Made by a program: the position numbers and the translations under genes. The notes beneath the pieces are model-generated. The model had not been told where the DNA came from. It did no database searches and saw only the letters and a program-made list of their open reading frames with translations. Positions 17,016 to 27,083 of a DNA stretch of 64,000 bases are shown piece by piece. The stretch is from NCBI GenBank assembly GCA_963749825.1, contig CAVVOI010000016.1:434001-498000 (forward strand), in the 5' to 3' direction. The first letter of the stretch is position 1, and the number at the start of each line of letters is the position of its first letter. This DNA comes from UBA11865 sp963749825. Its GTDB lineage: Bacteria; Chloroflexota; Anaerolineae; Promineifilales; Promineifilaceae.

Positions 17016-19706
17016 ATGAGGAACTTCATTCAATCACTCACCCGTTTGCTGATCATGACCGTCGTGGAGGGCTTATCGCTACTCTTGATGGTCTGGATCA
17101 TACCCGGCATCAAGATTACAACCGAAGGCTCCAGCAGTGCGCTAACCGAAGCCATCTCCATTGCCATTGTGCTGGCCATCCTAAATGGATTAGTCAGGCC
17201 GATCCTGGTTTTGCTAACCCTGCCGATCAGTATCTTAACCCTGGGCTTATTTACCCTGGTCATCAATGCTTTAATGTTATTGCTGGCCAGCGCCTTCCTG
17301 CCCTTTTTTCAGGTGGACGATTTTTGGGCGGCGCTAGGTGGGGCCGTCATTCTCTCGGCCGCGAACACTCTGATCACTAGTTTGATATCGATTGACGACG
17401 ACCATTCTTTTTACGATGGGGTGGTCCAGTGGATCAGCCGGCGCAAATTGCAGACCGAGGAGGCCGATCCGGGCCGGGGCATCATCATGCTGGAGATCGA
17501 CGGTCTCAGCTACCAGCGAATGCAGCGGGCCTTGGACCAAGGGATCATGCCCACCGCGAAGCGATTGGTGAAAACCGGTAACCATGCCTTAGCCCATACC
17601 GATTGTGGTTTGCCATCGCAGACGTCTGCTTGCCAGGCCGGCATCATGTACGGCGACAACTACAACATCCCGGCCTTTCGCTGGTACGATAAAGAACAAG
17701 GGCGGCTGTACGTTTCCAATAATTTCAAGGACGCGGCCGAGATCAACGGCCGCTATGCCAATGGTCAAGGTCTGCTAAGGAACGGCACCAGCATCAACAA
17801 CCTGATGGCCGGCGATGCCAGCAAGGCCATCCTGACCATGAGCATGCTGCTCGAAGGTCCCGAGGAAGTCGACCGGCGCAGTCCCGAGGATATGTACCTG
17901 GTCTTCGTCAACCCCTACTTCTTCACGAGAGCCTTGGTGCTGACTATTTGGGATATCCTGGTGGAACTGTTCCAGGGGGCTCGCCAGCGCATCCGCAATA
18001 CCTGGCCGCGCATCAACCGCCTGGAAAAAGCCTATCCGCTTCTGCGCGGTGTCACCAATGTTTTCATGCGCGATGTCAGTACCTACACGGTGATTCTGGA
18101 CATCATTCGCGGCAGCCCGGCCATTTACACCACCTACGTGGGCTATGACGAGGTCGCCCACCATGCCGGCCCGGATACCGAGGATGCCATGGATACGTTG
18201 CGGGGCATTGACAAGCAGTTAGAGCGCGTCCTCGATGTGATTGAGCGAAAAGCGCCCCGACCTTACGACGTTTTTGTCCTTTCCGACCACGGCCAATCTT
18301 ATGGCGCCACTTTCTACCAGCGCTATGGATTAACTCTCAGCCAGCACCTGGAGAGTTTGCTGGGCGGTGAAGCCAAAGTAACGGAGATCGACGCCACAGA
18401 AAACGCCCAGGGACATGCCAATGTACTCCTGGCGGAGATCAATAATTTGCAGGGTTCCAGGAAAACCGGTCGCGTCACCGATGCCGCCCTGGCGCAGGCT
18501 GCGCGAACGCTGGAAAGACAGATGGAACCGGATGAGGTACCACCAGCTTTAATGGATTCGGCCGTGATCGCCTGTGTCAGCGGCAATCTGGCCAACGTCT
18601 ACTTTGATCTGCATGCTGGCAAGGTGAGTCAAGCGGAGTTGAATGCCGCCCATCCCGGCCTTCTGGAAACGCTGGTTAATCACGAAGGAATTGGCCTGGT
18701 GGTTGCCTATGGTGAAACAGGTGACCCCTGGGTGCTGGGCAAGTCCGGGGCGCGGAATCTGCAAACTGGGCAGGTAGTGGAAGGCGATCCTTTAGAAGCC
18801 TATGGCGATCCTGATTTTAGAGCCAGACAGTTGTTGCGCCTGGCCGGGTTCCCCCATGCCGGCGACCTGGTGGTCATCAGTACGCTTTATCCGGATGGCC
18901 AAGTGGCCGCCTTTGAGGAACTAGTCGGCTGCCACGGCGGTCTGGGCGGACAACAGACCGATAGTTTCCTCTTCCACCCGGCCGATATGGAAGTGCCTCC
19001 AACCTCTAACTCGGCCGATATCTTCCATATTCTTAATGCCAGGCGGGGTTTAGCGGTGGTGGAAGAAGCGCCGCAGGAAATTATTGAGGGCCAGCCTGCC
19101 TGGTCTCGAGAGAATCTATTGGCCGGCATGGGCGATCTTTCCGGCTTACTTTCCAGATCGCTGCGGGCCTTACGTTTGGAGCGAAGTTTATTCCGCGAGG
19201 TTGCCGACGATCCCAAAGCCACCGGTCAAGCCTTGCTGATCTTCGTCCTCTTCGGCATAGCTTCGGGAATAGTCGATGCCTTTAATGGATCATTGCCGGG
19301 TGCGCCCCTACTCAAATTTTTCCTTGATGTACTGGGTACACTTTTGGTTTGGTCGCTTATTATCCTTCTGGCCACTGTGGCCGGCCGGACGCTGAAGGGG
19401 CGAGGCACTTTCTCTCGCACGTTTCGGGCGGTTGGATTCGCCCATGTACCGGAAGCCATTACCTGGCTGCACATTATCCCTGTTGCAGGTCCACTCTTTA
19501 ATATCGTGGGAACGGTGATGCTCCTGGTGACAACCTGGTTGGCTCTTCAGGAATCATTGCGCATCTCCAAATGGCGGGCGCTATTGATCCCGCTCGTCGC
19601 CTTGGTCATTGTCATTTTAGCCTTTGTAGTCATCGACCTGGTGGCTAGCGGAGCAGCGCTAACGGTGGAAACCATCCTGGCTCAACTGGGCTTGCTGCCT
19701 GGCTAA
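17016..19706 (+). CDS. Holin-4-like / type I phosphodiesterase / YIP1 fusion protein
   Basis: 896 aa with three parts. Residues 1-115 are a four-helix membrane module of the phage-holin-family-4 (YvlD) type (LNGLVRPILVLLTLPI, VDDFWAALGGAVILS). Residues about 150-660 are an alkaline-phosphatase-superfamily domain: IIMLEIDGLSY (metal Asp), LPSQTSACQAGIMYG (nucleophile Thr or Ser region), VGYDEVAHHAGPDT, and VLSDHGQSYG (metal Asp-His). Residues about 715-880 are a YIP1-like membrane module (FREVADDPKATGQALLIF, HIIPVAGPLFNIVG). The enzyme domain is probably held at the membrane and cleaves a phosphate ester, by inference. The holin-like name does not imply phage origin. Confidence 0.85.
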   Translation: MRNFIQSLTRLLIMTVVEGLSLLLMVWIIPGIKITTEGSSSALTEAISIAIVLAILNGLVRPILVLLTLPISILTLGLFTLVINALMLLLASAFLPFFQVDDFWAALGGAVILSAANTLITSLISIDDDHSFYDGVVQWISRRKLQTEEADPGRGIIMLEIDGLSYQRMQRALDQGIMPTAKRLVKTGNHALAHTDCGLPSQTSACQAGIMYGDNYNIPAFRWYDKEQGRLYVSNNFKDAAEINGRYANGQGLLRNGTSINNLMAGDASKAILTMSMLLEGPEEVDRRSPEDMYLVFVNPYFFTRALVLTIWDILVELFQGARQRIRNTWPRINRLEKAYPLLRGVTNVFMRDVSTYTVILDIIRGSPAIYTTYVGYDEVAHHAGPDTEDAMDTLRGIDKQLERVLDVIERKAPRPYDVFVLSDHGQSYGATFYQRYGLTLSQHLESLLGGEAKVTEIDATENAQGHANVLLAEINNLQGSRKTGRVTDAALAQAARTLERQMEPDEVPPALMDSAVIACVSGNLANVYFDLHAGKVSQAELNAAHPGLLETLVNHEGIGLVVAYGETGDPWVLGKSGARNLQTGQVVEGDPLEAYGDPDFRARQLLRLAGFPHAGDLVVISTLYPDGQVAAFEELVGCHGGLGGQQTDSFLFHPADMEVPPTSNSADIFHILNARRGLAVVEEAPQEIIEGQPAWSRENLLAGMGDLSGLLSRSLRALRLERSLFREVADDPKATGQALLIFVLFGIASGIVDAFNGSLPGAPLLKFFLDVLGTLLVWSLIILLATVAGRTLKGRGTFSRTFRAVGFAHVPEAITWLHIIPVAGPLFNIVGTVMLLVTTWLALQESLRISKWRALLIPLVALVIVILAFVVIDLVASGAALTVETILAQLGLLPG

Positions 19707-19940
19707 ACACGGTTAGAGGCGTATCGTTATCTTTCCTGGCTGACGGCGCTAACCCACAACAAGAGAGCTACGTCCGCCAGCTTAATGACCACGAGAGTTG
19801 ATTAACGAAGATTGAACCTTTTTTAGCCAATAGCCGAGGACAGAATTAGCCTGCTGGGCAATTGGCCTTAGCCAAGTCTTCACGTAAAATGCTGATTCAG
19901 TATAAGGAATGTCGTTCATCATTTAAGTCGGGAAGGTCAG

Positions 19941-22900
19941 TTGCTCGAAACCAGTAAGGATCAAGTTGTCAGCGAGATATTGAGCGATCAGCTTCGATTT
20001 GCCCAGGGACTTGCCCGCTGTTCCCAGGCTCTCTTAAAGCCGGTCGGTGATGAAGAGGAGAAAATCCTTGCCCTCAATGCCGCACTTGAATACCTGCGCC
20101 AGGCGACTGAATCGAGCCGGGCATTTCTATATAAGAATGTTGACGATCCGGAATTAGGTTTCTGTTCAGAGGTTGTTTCAGTTGCTTACGACCCCAAATA
20201 TCCGGCCGATTCAACCACTTCCAAGATGCTGCGAAAGATTCCATGGTCAATAGCACCAGGAAAAGCCAAGCGTACCCTTGAGTCTGGAAAACCGTTCGGT
20301 GGTATCGTTGACGAACTCTTTGCCACAAAACCCGATTTCTTGCGGGTTGTCAAAGAGGACGGGGTTTTATCGCTTCAATTCTTTCCAATTCGCCTAGAGG
20401 GTCATTGGTGGGGATATATTGGTTTCGATGAACGTCGACAGGTCAAGCAATGGGCAGAGACTGAAATCACACTGTTGGGCACGGCAGCAGAATTGTTTGC
20501 CAATACCCTCCATCGCTGGCAAACCGAAGCCGCCCTCAAGATACAGAATAGACACGAGGAAGCTTTATCCAGCTGCTCGCGCGCCCTGCTTCAAGTCGTG
20601 TATTCTGTAGAAGAACAGGTTGCTGTCCTAAACCAGGGTTTGGAATATCTGCGGTTGGCCGTAGACGCAGGACGAGCTTATCTATTAAGAAACTTCGTTG
20701 ATCCTGAGCTTGGTTTATGCGCTGGCATCCTAGCCGAAGTCTGTGCACCTGGCGTTCTTCCTCAAATCGGTAACCCAGCCAATCAACGGTTTCCCTGGTC
20801 AGATTTACCTGATGGAATGCGCCAAGCCCTAGAGGCAGGGAACCCGTTTGGCGGTCCGACGGAAGAAGCGTTTGCCAGCACTCCACGATTAGTCCAGATA
20901 TTTAAGCAGCAGCGGAACCCTTTACTGTCCGTTCAATTCTTTCCAATCCGTTTTGGTAACCAATGGTGGGGATTTATCGGATATGATGACGTGGAGAAAC
21001 CTCGTCAATGGAGTTCAGAAGAAGTCCGGATATTACGGATCGCCGCGGAGATGATCGGTAATTCGATCCAGCGCTGGCAGACGGAAGCGGACTTGCGCAC
21101 TGAGTTAGTAGAGCGCCGCCAGCGAGAAGAACGCCTGCGACTGCTTGAATCGGTGGTAGTCAATACGTCGGAGGCGGTCATTATCACCGAAGCCAAACCT
21201 ATTAATCCACCTGGTCCGCGTATTCTTTACGTGAACGAAGCCTTCAGCAAAATAACCGGCTATTCGGCTGAAGAAATCATTGGCCAAAACCCCCGTATTC
21301 TCCAGGGACCACGGACGTCTCGTCAGGATTTGGACCGGCTTCGAAAGGCCCTGAAGCACCAAGAAGAACTGGAGATCGAATTAATCAACTATCGTAAGGA
21401 TGGTGGCGAATTCTGGGTTGAGATGTCTATTGCCCCTGTTCATGATGCAAACGGGAACTGCACTCATTTTATAGCCGTTCAACGGGATGTAACTGCACGT
21501 AGACGCGCTGAGGAGGCACTTAGAGATGCCCAGGAAAAGTTAGAGGTCCGAGTCGCCGAGCGTACTAGCGAACTCTTGCAAAAGAATAAGCAACTTCGCC
21601 AGGAGATAAACAACAGATTGCAGGCCGAAGCCGAAGTGAAACAACGCCTGGTTGTGGAACAATCCTTAGCCCATATATCGACCCGTCTCGTAAAAGAGGC
21701 GGAGCCCCGAGCTATTCTACCGGCCGTTCTTCATGACGTCGCCAAAATGATCGATGCCCGGCGGGTTGCTCTGGTACTCCTTGAGGAAGATGGAACCCAG
21801 GTTGGCGATGTCTACGAATGGTGCTCTCCGGATACACAACCATTAGAAAGCGTATTTTTATCAAATCTGATGCCCTCTTTTTCCTGGATGCGGCAGCAGT
21901 TGGAAGATAACCAAACCGTCTTTTTTGAAACCCTTGATCAAATACCCGCCAGCGCTGCGGCCGAGAAGCAGATCATTCAAGAAATGGGCACGGGTTCGAT
22001 CGCCACTATTCCATTACACGTCGATAGTAAATTGGCGGCGGTCTTGGTCTGCAGCAACTTTGTTAAGAAGAATTCGGCGATTACCCAGCAGCTAGATATC
22101 CTAAATGTCATCTCCAGCCTGCTGGGCAATATGTTGCAGCGAGAAGCCCTGCTAGACTCTTTGGAGCAACGAGCCATCGACCGAACACGAGAACTGGCCA
22201 CTTTCTATGAAATGACCATGTTGGCCGGAGAGGTGGAGAACCTAACAGATATTCTGGAACCAGCACTTGATCATATAAGGGCAGTGACCCGCTCCCAGGC
22301 TGTCGGCCTCCACGAATTGTCAGCCGATGGCACCCGCCTAAACCTTATTTCCCAACATGGTCTGGAGCAATGGACTGGTGATCGGCAAGATATACCGACC
22401 GGCAACCTGAGAAACTGGTTTGAAAGCCTGAATGAGCCGATTATCGAAAATGGACTGACCAGAGCACAACGTATACCGGTGGATTTACGTCCGGAGGGTT
22501 ATGAAGTCTATTTAGGCGCCCAGCTTCGAGCCCGGGGCAAAGCCTTGGGCATCCTCAGTTGTTACTGGCAAATCGATCGGCCGTACTCGTTGAACACCAT
22601 TGCGCTCGTGGTCGCTCTGGCCGAACAATTGGGCATCATCATCGAAAACTACCGGCTTCAGCGACAAGCGGAGCAAGGTGTCATTATCGAGGAACGTCAG
22701 CGCCTGGCCCGAGACCTGCACGACGCCATCACCCAATCTCTCTATGGCGTCAGCCTGTTTGCCCGCTCGAGTGTCGACGCCTTGGAAGAAGGGAGTATCG
22801 AAAAAGCGGTTGAGACGCTGCAAGAGGTTGAACAGAACGCCCTGCTTGCTTTGAAGGAAATGCGTTTATTGTTGCATCAGCTCCAGCCACTGGCGTTGGA

Positions 22901-23294
22901 ACAGGGGGGGTTATGGCAGGCGATCGATGGTCGTCTAAACCAGGTGGAGCGGCGATTAGGCATTAAGGCCACCTTAGCGATTGCGGATGGACTAATTTTG
23001 CGCCCGAGAGCTAAAGAGTCCGTCTACAGGATTATCACCGAGGCGCTAAATAACAGCCTCAAGCATGCCGGCGCTTCTGAGGTCAGGGTCATGCTGCGAG
23101 AAAACCAGGGCCTCATCTGGCTGGAGGTTCATGATAATGGTCGTGGCTTTGATCCGGCTACGCCATTGACAGGGATGGGAATTAAAAACATGCACGAGCG
23201 TGCGGCGATGTTACAGGGGGAACTAATATTGACCTCAAACCCTGAGAGCGGCACAACTGTCTACGTTGATTTGCCGATTGAGTGGCGGGAGTAG
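19941..23294 (+). CDS. Multi-GAF/PAS sensor histidine kinase, NarL type
   Basis: 1117-aa soluble kinase. Two tandem GAF-like repeats (about 15-195 and 205-390) share the pattern ...RWQTEAxL. A PAS/PAC follows (about 400-520; ILYVNEAFSKITGYSAEEI), then a coiled coil (AQEKLEVRVAERTSELLQKN), two more GAF-like domains (about 560-730 and 745-905), HisKA_3 with IEERQRLARDLHDAITQ (His927), and HATPase (EALNNSLKHAGA, DNGRGFD). The start is TTG at 19941 with GGAAGG four bases upstream; no ATG is in frame before the first domain. The C-terminal half is paralogous to the kinase at 8707. Confidence 0.9.
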   Translation: MLETSKDQVVSEILSDQLRFAQGLARCSQALLKPVGDEEEKILALNAALEYLRQATESSRAFLYKNVDDPELGFCSEVVSVAYDPKYPADSTTSKMLRKIPWSIAPGKAKRTLESGKPFGGIVDELFATKPDFLRVVKEDGVLSLQFFPIRLEGHWWGYIGFDERRQVKQWAETEITLLGTAAELFANTLHRWQTEAALKIQNRHEEALSSCSRALLQVVYSVEEQVAVLNQGLEYLRLAVDAGRAYLLRNFVDPELGLCAGILAEVCAPGVLPQIGNPANQRFPWSDLPDGMRQALEAGNPFGGPTEEAFASTPRLVQIFKQQRNPLLSVQFFPIRFGNQWWGFIGYDDVEKPRQWSSEEVRILRIAAEMIGNSIQRWQTEADLRTELVERRQREERLRLLESVVVNTSEAVIITEAKPINPPGPRILYVNEAFSKITGYSAEEIIGQNPRILQGPRTSRQDLDRLRKALKHQEELEIELINYRKDGGEFWVEMSIAPVHDANGNCTHFIAVQRDVTARRRAEEALRDAQEKLEVRVAERTSELLQKNKQLRQEINNRLQAEAEVKQRLVVEQSLAHISTRLVKEAEPRAILPAVLHDVAKMIDARRVALVLLEEDGTQVGDVYEWCSPDTQPLESVFLSNLMPSFSWMRQQLEDNQTVFFETLDQIPASAAAEKQIIQEMGTGSIATIPLHVDSKLAAVLVCSNFVKKNSAITQQLDILNVISSLLGNMLQREALLDSLEQRAIDRTRELATFYEMTMLAGEVENLTDILEPALDHIRAVTRSQAVGLHELSADGTRLNLISQHGLEQWTGDRQDIPTGNLRNWFESLNEPIIENGLTRAQRIPVDLRPEGYEVYLGAQLRARGKALGILSCYWQIDRPYSLNTIALVVALAEQLGIIIENYRLQRQAEQGVIIEERQRLARDLHDAITQSLYGVSLFARSSVDALEEGSIEKAVETLQEVEQNALLALKEMRLLLHQLQPLALEQGGLWQAIDGRLNQVERRLGIKATLAIADGLILRPRAKESVYRIITEALNNSLKHAGASEVRVMLRENQGLIWLEVHDNGRGFDPATPLTGMGIKNMHERAAMLQGELILTSNPESGTTVYVDLPIEWRE

Positions 23295-23301
23295 GAACAA
23301 A

Positions 23302-23952
23302 ATGAGTGATTTGATCAGGGTCATGGTAGTGGATGATCATACCGTCGTCCGGAAAGGTTTGTGTTCGTTACTGACAACTAAATATGGCCTGGAAGTCGTG
23401 GGCGAAGCGGCCGACGGCGTTGAGGCTGTCGATCAAGCAAGAGAATTACAGCCCGACGTGATCTTGATGGATCTCATCATGCCCCGCAAAACAGGCTTGG
23501 AAGCCATCATCGAGATTAGAAAGGAAAACCCGCAAGCCCGGATCCTGGTCTTGACCAGCTTTAGCGAGGACACCCAAATAGCGGCGGCGATCAAAGCCGG
23601 CGCTATGGGTTATGTTCTCAAAGACGCCTCCCCTGACGAGCTTATCCACACGATCCAGGGCGTGCATATGGGCAAATTGTCTATCCCGGCCGAAATGATG
23701 CAGATCGTTTTGGCTGAGTCAACTGACCGATCGGAACCAAGTGCCCTGGAGACGGAATTAACGTCCAGAGAAATTGACGTCCTCCGCCTCTTAGCCCTGG
23801 GCCAGTCAAATCAGGAGATCGCCGATACGCTGGGGGTTGGCACCACTACGGTTCGCACCCATGTCAGTAATATCCTCCGCAAATTAAATCTGGAGAATCG
23901 AACCCAAGCAGCCCTTTACGCCATCGAGATCGGGTTGACTGCCTCGGAGTAA
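23302..23952 (+). CDS. NarL/LuxR-type response regulator, second copy
   Basis: 216 aa, starting at the ATG at 23302 with GGAG upstream, 7 bp after the kinase stop. Receiver residues D11/D12, D57, T85 and K107 are all present. The LuxR helix-turn-helix follows (LTSREIDVLRLLALGQSNQE...). It is closely similar throughout to the regulator at 11222. The next gene, a DUF1269-like protein, starts about 300 bp downstream. Confidence 0.95.
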   Translation: MSDLIRVMVVDDHTVVRKGLCSLLTTKYGLEVVGEAADGVEAVDQARELQPDVILMDLIMPRKTGLEAIIEIRKENPQARILVLTSFSEDTQIAAAIKAGAMGYVLKDASPDELIHTIQGVHMGKLSIPAEMMQIVLAESTDRSEPSALETELTSREIDVLRLLALGQSNQEIADTLGVGTTTVRTHVSNILRKLNLENRTQAALYAIEIGLTASE

Positions 23953-23985
23953 CTTCACATAGCTTACGATCACGTATTGAACCGC

Positions 23986-24003
23986 CTCATCCAAATGGAT
24001 GAG
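23986..24003. promoter_or_regulatory. CTCATCC-N4-GGATGAG inverted repeat
   Basis: Perfect 7-bp arms with AAAT between, 34 bp after the second response-regulator stop and about 250 bp before the DUF1269-like gene. Arms and spacing are identical to 13650-13667, upstream of the exporter operon. A shared regulator, perhaps one of the two LuxR-type proteins, is an inference. The rest of the 303-bp gap shows no gene. Confidence 0.5.
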
Positions 24004-24255
24004 ACAACCATCCAATCTCTTATCTTTTCATCTGAATAAAAAATCATCCCTGTTACCGACGCTGAATCCGAGCGATCTGGTTATGATTCGCCTTGATTTA
24101 CTGGTAGTAGCGTATTAGTCGCAGGTAAGCCTATTCGATGCATTGTTTTACAACTTCCGCCTGATTGATCAGGCTGGTTAAGTACCCAGACATCGAAACG
24201 CTGGTGAGTAATTGCTTTAGGCTTACCAATTAGATTCAAGTAAGGAGAAAGTTAC

Positions 24256-24762
24256 ATGTCAATAGAAATGCAAATTATCGTTGCCAATTTCGACAGCAGG
24301 GATGGGGCCAAGGAAGCCCTAAAGGCCGTCAAACATGAAAAGGTTAACCGCGGCGATGTCGCCATCCTCTCTAAGAATGAGAAGGGCAAGATCCGGGTGA
24401 AAGAAACGGCCGATTGGGGTGGTGGCAAAGGGGCCGTGGCCGGCGCGGTCGTCGGATCCTTTATCCCAGTCGTTGGGACGCTCGCTGGCGCAGTCATTGG
24501 TGGCGTAGCGGCCAAGCTTCGCGATGGTGGCTTTCCCAATGATGCTCTCAAGGAAATGGCTGAATCCCTTGAAGCTGATCACTCCATGTTTGTCATGCTA
24601 ACAGATGCTGATTCGGTCGAGGCAGTGGAAGGCGTATTAACGGGAGCCGGCGGTCAACTAGTCAGCCACCCAGTTAGCGCTGATCTGGCTGCCGAATTAG
24701 ACGCGGCGGCCGAAGCTGGTGAAGCGCAGGTCGAAGTTTCCCCTGATGAAGGTGACGAGTAG
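24256..24762 (+). CDS. DUF1269-like membrane-associated protein
   Basis: 168 aa. An N-terminal alpha/beta part (MQIIVANFDSRDGAKEALKAV) is followed by a Gly/Ala-rich hydrophobic hairpin (GAVAGAVVGSFIPVVGTLAG) and a second alpha/beta part, ending in an acidic tail. This is the DUF1269 layout; the function is unknown, although such proteins often sit with stress-type genes. AAGGAG precedes the ATG. A strong terminator follows. Confidence 0.8.
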   Translation: MSIEMQIIVANFDSRDGAKEALKAVKHEKVNRGDVAILSKNEKGKIRVKETADWGGGKGAVAGAVVGSFIPVVGTLAGAVIGGVAAKLRDGGFPNDALKEMAESLEADHSMFVMLTDADSVEAVEGVLTGAGGQLVSHPVSADLAAELDAAAEAGEAQVEVSPDEGDE

Positions 24763-24816
24763 AGCGAAAGGGTCGCAACATTCGTTGAATTCTGTTTTAA
24801 CCAAATTCCAAAAGAG

Positions 24817-24870
24817 GCCGGCTGCAGAAACGACAACATTTCGTTGTATCGGTTTATGCAGCCGGCTTTT
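24817..24870 (+). terminator. Intrinsic terminator after the DUF1269-like gene
   Basis: Outer 10-bp stem GCCGGCTGCA/TGCAGCCGGC, an inner stem ACAAC/GTTGT, then TTTT. It separates this gene from the lipoprotein gene downstream. Confidence 0.85.
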
Positions 24871-24998
24871 CGGCAATGAGCGTTCAATTGCAGAATTCTC
24901 CCATTTCAAGAGCAGGGCAGCCAACCGTTGACTACGTTGCTTTTTGGTGGCGTTGGCTAACCATACTCCAACATCAAAAGTGTAGAACAGAGAACAAG

Positions 24999-27011
24999 AT
25001 GAAGCAAAAAACTTTCTTATTAATAATAACTGTATTCGTGTTGTCCCTATTTCTTGTCGCCTGTGGTGGCGCAGCAACGCCCGAACCGACGGTAGTATCA
25101 ACGGAAGAGCCGAAGGCTGAACCGACGGCCGCTCCTACCGAAGAACCAACCGTAGACAGTTCTGAGCTCGAAGAGGAAGCGACCATGGCCGACCTCACTG
25201 CCCTGGTAGAGCACCCCTGGCAGTGGGCTTCTTTCACCAACCCGGCCTCTCAATTTGAGGTTGAATCGCCGGAGAGCTACGTGCTGACTTTCAACAGTGA
25301 CGGCACGGTCAGCGTCAAAGCCGACTGCAATAACGCCAGCGGCAGCTACACGGCCGACGGCAGCAGCCTGACGATTGAAATCGGGCCGATGACTATGGCC
25401 GCCTGCCCCGAGGGCTCCCTCAGCGACCAGTTCGTCCAGCTTTTGGGCGGCGCGGCTCTCTACTTCTTTGAAGAGGGCGACCTTTACATCGACCTGATGG
25501 CCGACGGCGGCACGATGGCCTTTACCCCCGCCAGCGCCGAAGCTATGGCCGATGATGGCGAAGGGGCCATCGTTGATACAGCCGAAGAACAACCTTTCGG
25601 TGCTGGCATCTACTGGCAATTAAGCAGCCTTACAGATCCCGTCAACGGCGAACTGATCATTGACGAATCCGAACTCTACAGCCTAAGTATGGCTGATGGC
25701 ACGGCCATTTTATCCACGGCTTGCCGATTTGCCGTTGGCAGTTATGAGCTTGATGGCAGTGCGCTTGCTTTAACATATGACCTACCAGAGAAATCTGATG
25801 AAAACTGCGCAGAGGGACCAAATGGGGATCGGTATTTCCAACTATTACAGGGAACGGCAAATTATTTCACGGAAAACGGCCGTTTACTCATCGACTTGAT
25901 GGCTGACGGCGGAACGCTGACTTTTACCCGCTACGACCCGGCAGAGTTAGCACAGAAATTAATGCGGGTAGAGAGTTGGGATGAAGTGCTGGCAAACGTT
26001 CTCGCCAGTCAGGCGTGCGCTGCGCCAGGTGGTGTACTGTTGGTAGATACACCCCAGGGACGTTTTCTAAAAGCTCAGGGAGTCGCTTCTAGCGAAGACG
26101 GAACGCCGATCACTGCCGCCGATGCTTTTGAAATTGGCAGCAATACCAAATCCTTTACCACCGTGGTGGCGCTCCAACTCCAGGAAGAAGGGGTCTGGTC
26201 GCTGGATGACCCGCTGCAAATGTACTTGCCAGAGCAAGCGGCCAAACTCCCTTACGGTGACCAGGTCACTTTACGCCAGTTGGCACAGAACCAGTCCGGG
26301 ATCCCCGATTATGCAGATGCCATTATCGGAGACGCCATTGTCAATAACAATCTTGAAAAAGGCTATACGCCGGAAGAATTAATCGATTACGTTGCAGAAA
26401 ACCTGGAGCCGAGTTTTGGGCCAGGGCAGGGTTGGGAGTACAGCACGACCAATTTCATCTTGCTGGGGATGGCCATCGAAGCGGTCACCGGCCAGTCGCT
26501 GGCTGAGCTTTACGAGGAGCGCATTTTTGCGCCACTGGAGATGACCAATTCCTACCTACTGGAGGGTGTACCCGAAGAAGGTCAAATCGTCCAGGGCTAC
26601 TATACGCTCGACGATGGGGAAGTCATGAATGTAACTGCCTGGAACGGCAGCCAGGGTTGGGCCGGCGGCGGCAACATCAGCACCGTCGAAGATATGGCGA
26701 AATATGCGGCTGGGATTGCCAGCGGTGCGTTGTTTCAAGACCCCACCTCTTTAGAACAACTGCTGGCCTTTGGGGATGGCGCAGTAGGACTCTTTGCGGG
26801 TTATGGCCTGGGTGTCGGGCGTTGGTCCGAAGACCCAATTGTTTGGGGGCATGAGGGACAGACCCCTGGTTTCCAAACGATGTGGGCTGTCTACCCCGAT
26901 CAGGAGTCACGGGTTGTGTTCTTGACAAATTCCGGATCGTGTTCTGTGGCCCCAGTTTCGTTAGGCATCATCAATGCCTCGCCTGATCTGTTTACCCAGG
27001 AGCTGCCATAG
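24999..27011 (+). CDS. Lipoprotein with two META-like domains and a beta-lactamase-like hydrolase
   Basis: 670 aa starting at the ATG at 24999; an upstream in-frame extension reads through the terminator and lacks a signal. The lipobox LVAC puts Cys22 at the membrane anchor, followed by a Thr/Glu/Pro linker. Two META/HslJ-like modules lie at about 65-180 (SVKADCNNASGSY, MTMAACPEGS) and about 205-315. The last 330 residues are a serine-hydrolase domain of the class C beta-lactamase/DD-peptidase family: SNTK (catalytic Ser-x-x-Lys), YST in place of YxN, and WGHEGQTPG in the third motif. It is extracytoplasmic; the substrate is unknown. The first META module is nearly identical at DNA level to that of the next gene. 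Confidence 0.88.
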   Translation: MKQKTFLLIITVFVLSLFLVACGGAATPEPTVVSTEEPKAEPTAAPTEEPTVDSSELEEEATMADLTALVEHPWQWASFTNPASQFEVESPESYVLTFNSDGTVSVKADCNNASGSYTADGSSLTIEIGPMTMAACPEGSLSDQFVQLLGGAALYFFEEGDLYIDLMADGGTMAFTPASAEAMADDGEGAIVDTAEEQPFGAGIYWQLSSLTDPVNGELIIDESELYSLSMADGTAILSTACRFAVGSYELDGSALALTYDLPEKSDENCAEGPNGDRYFQLLQGTANYFTENGRLLIDLMADGGTLTFTRYDPAELAQKLMRVESWDEVLANVLASQACAAPGGVLLVDTPQGRFLKAQGVASSEDGTPITAADAFEIGSNTKSFTTVVALQLQEEGVWSLDDPLQMYLPEQAAKLPYGDQVTLRQLAQNQSGIPDYADAIIGDAIVNNNLEKGYTPEELIDYVAENLEPSFGPGQGWEYSTTNFILLGMAIEAVTGQSLAELYEERIFAPLEMTNSYLLEGVPEEGQIVQGYYTLDDGEVMNVTAWNGSQGWAGGGNISTVEDMAKYAAGIASGALFQDPTSLEQLLAFGDGAVGLFAGYGLGVGRWSEDPIVWGHEGQTPGFQTMWAVYPDQESRVVFLTNSGSCSVAPVSLGIINASPDLFTQELP

Positions 27012-27083
27012 GGCCGTTTGCGATACATTTTCAAGCACCGTGGTCAGGTTTTTTGATACTGAGACATAAACCTGTGAAAACGT

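Noticed and set aside
17016..17360. Holin-like modules as evidence of a prophage
   Set aside because: The family is widespread on chromosomes; no phage structural, packaging or lysis genes are nearby.
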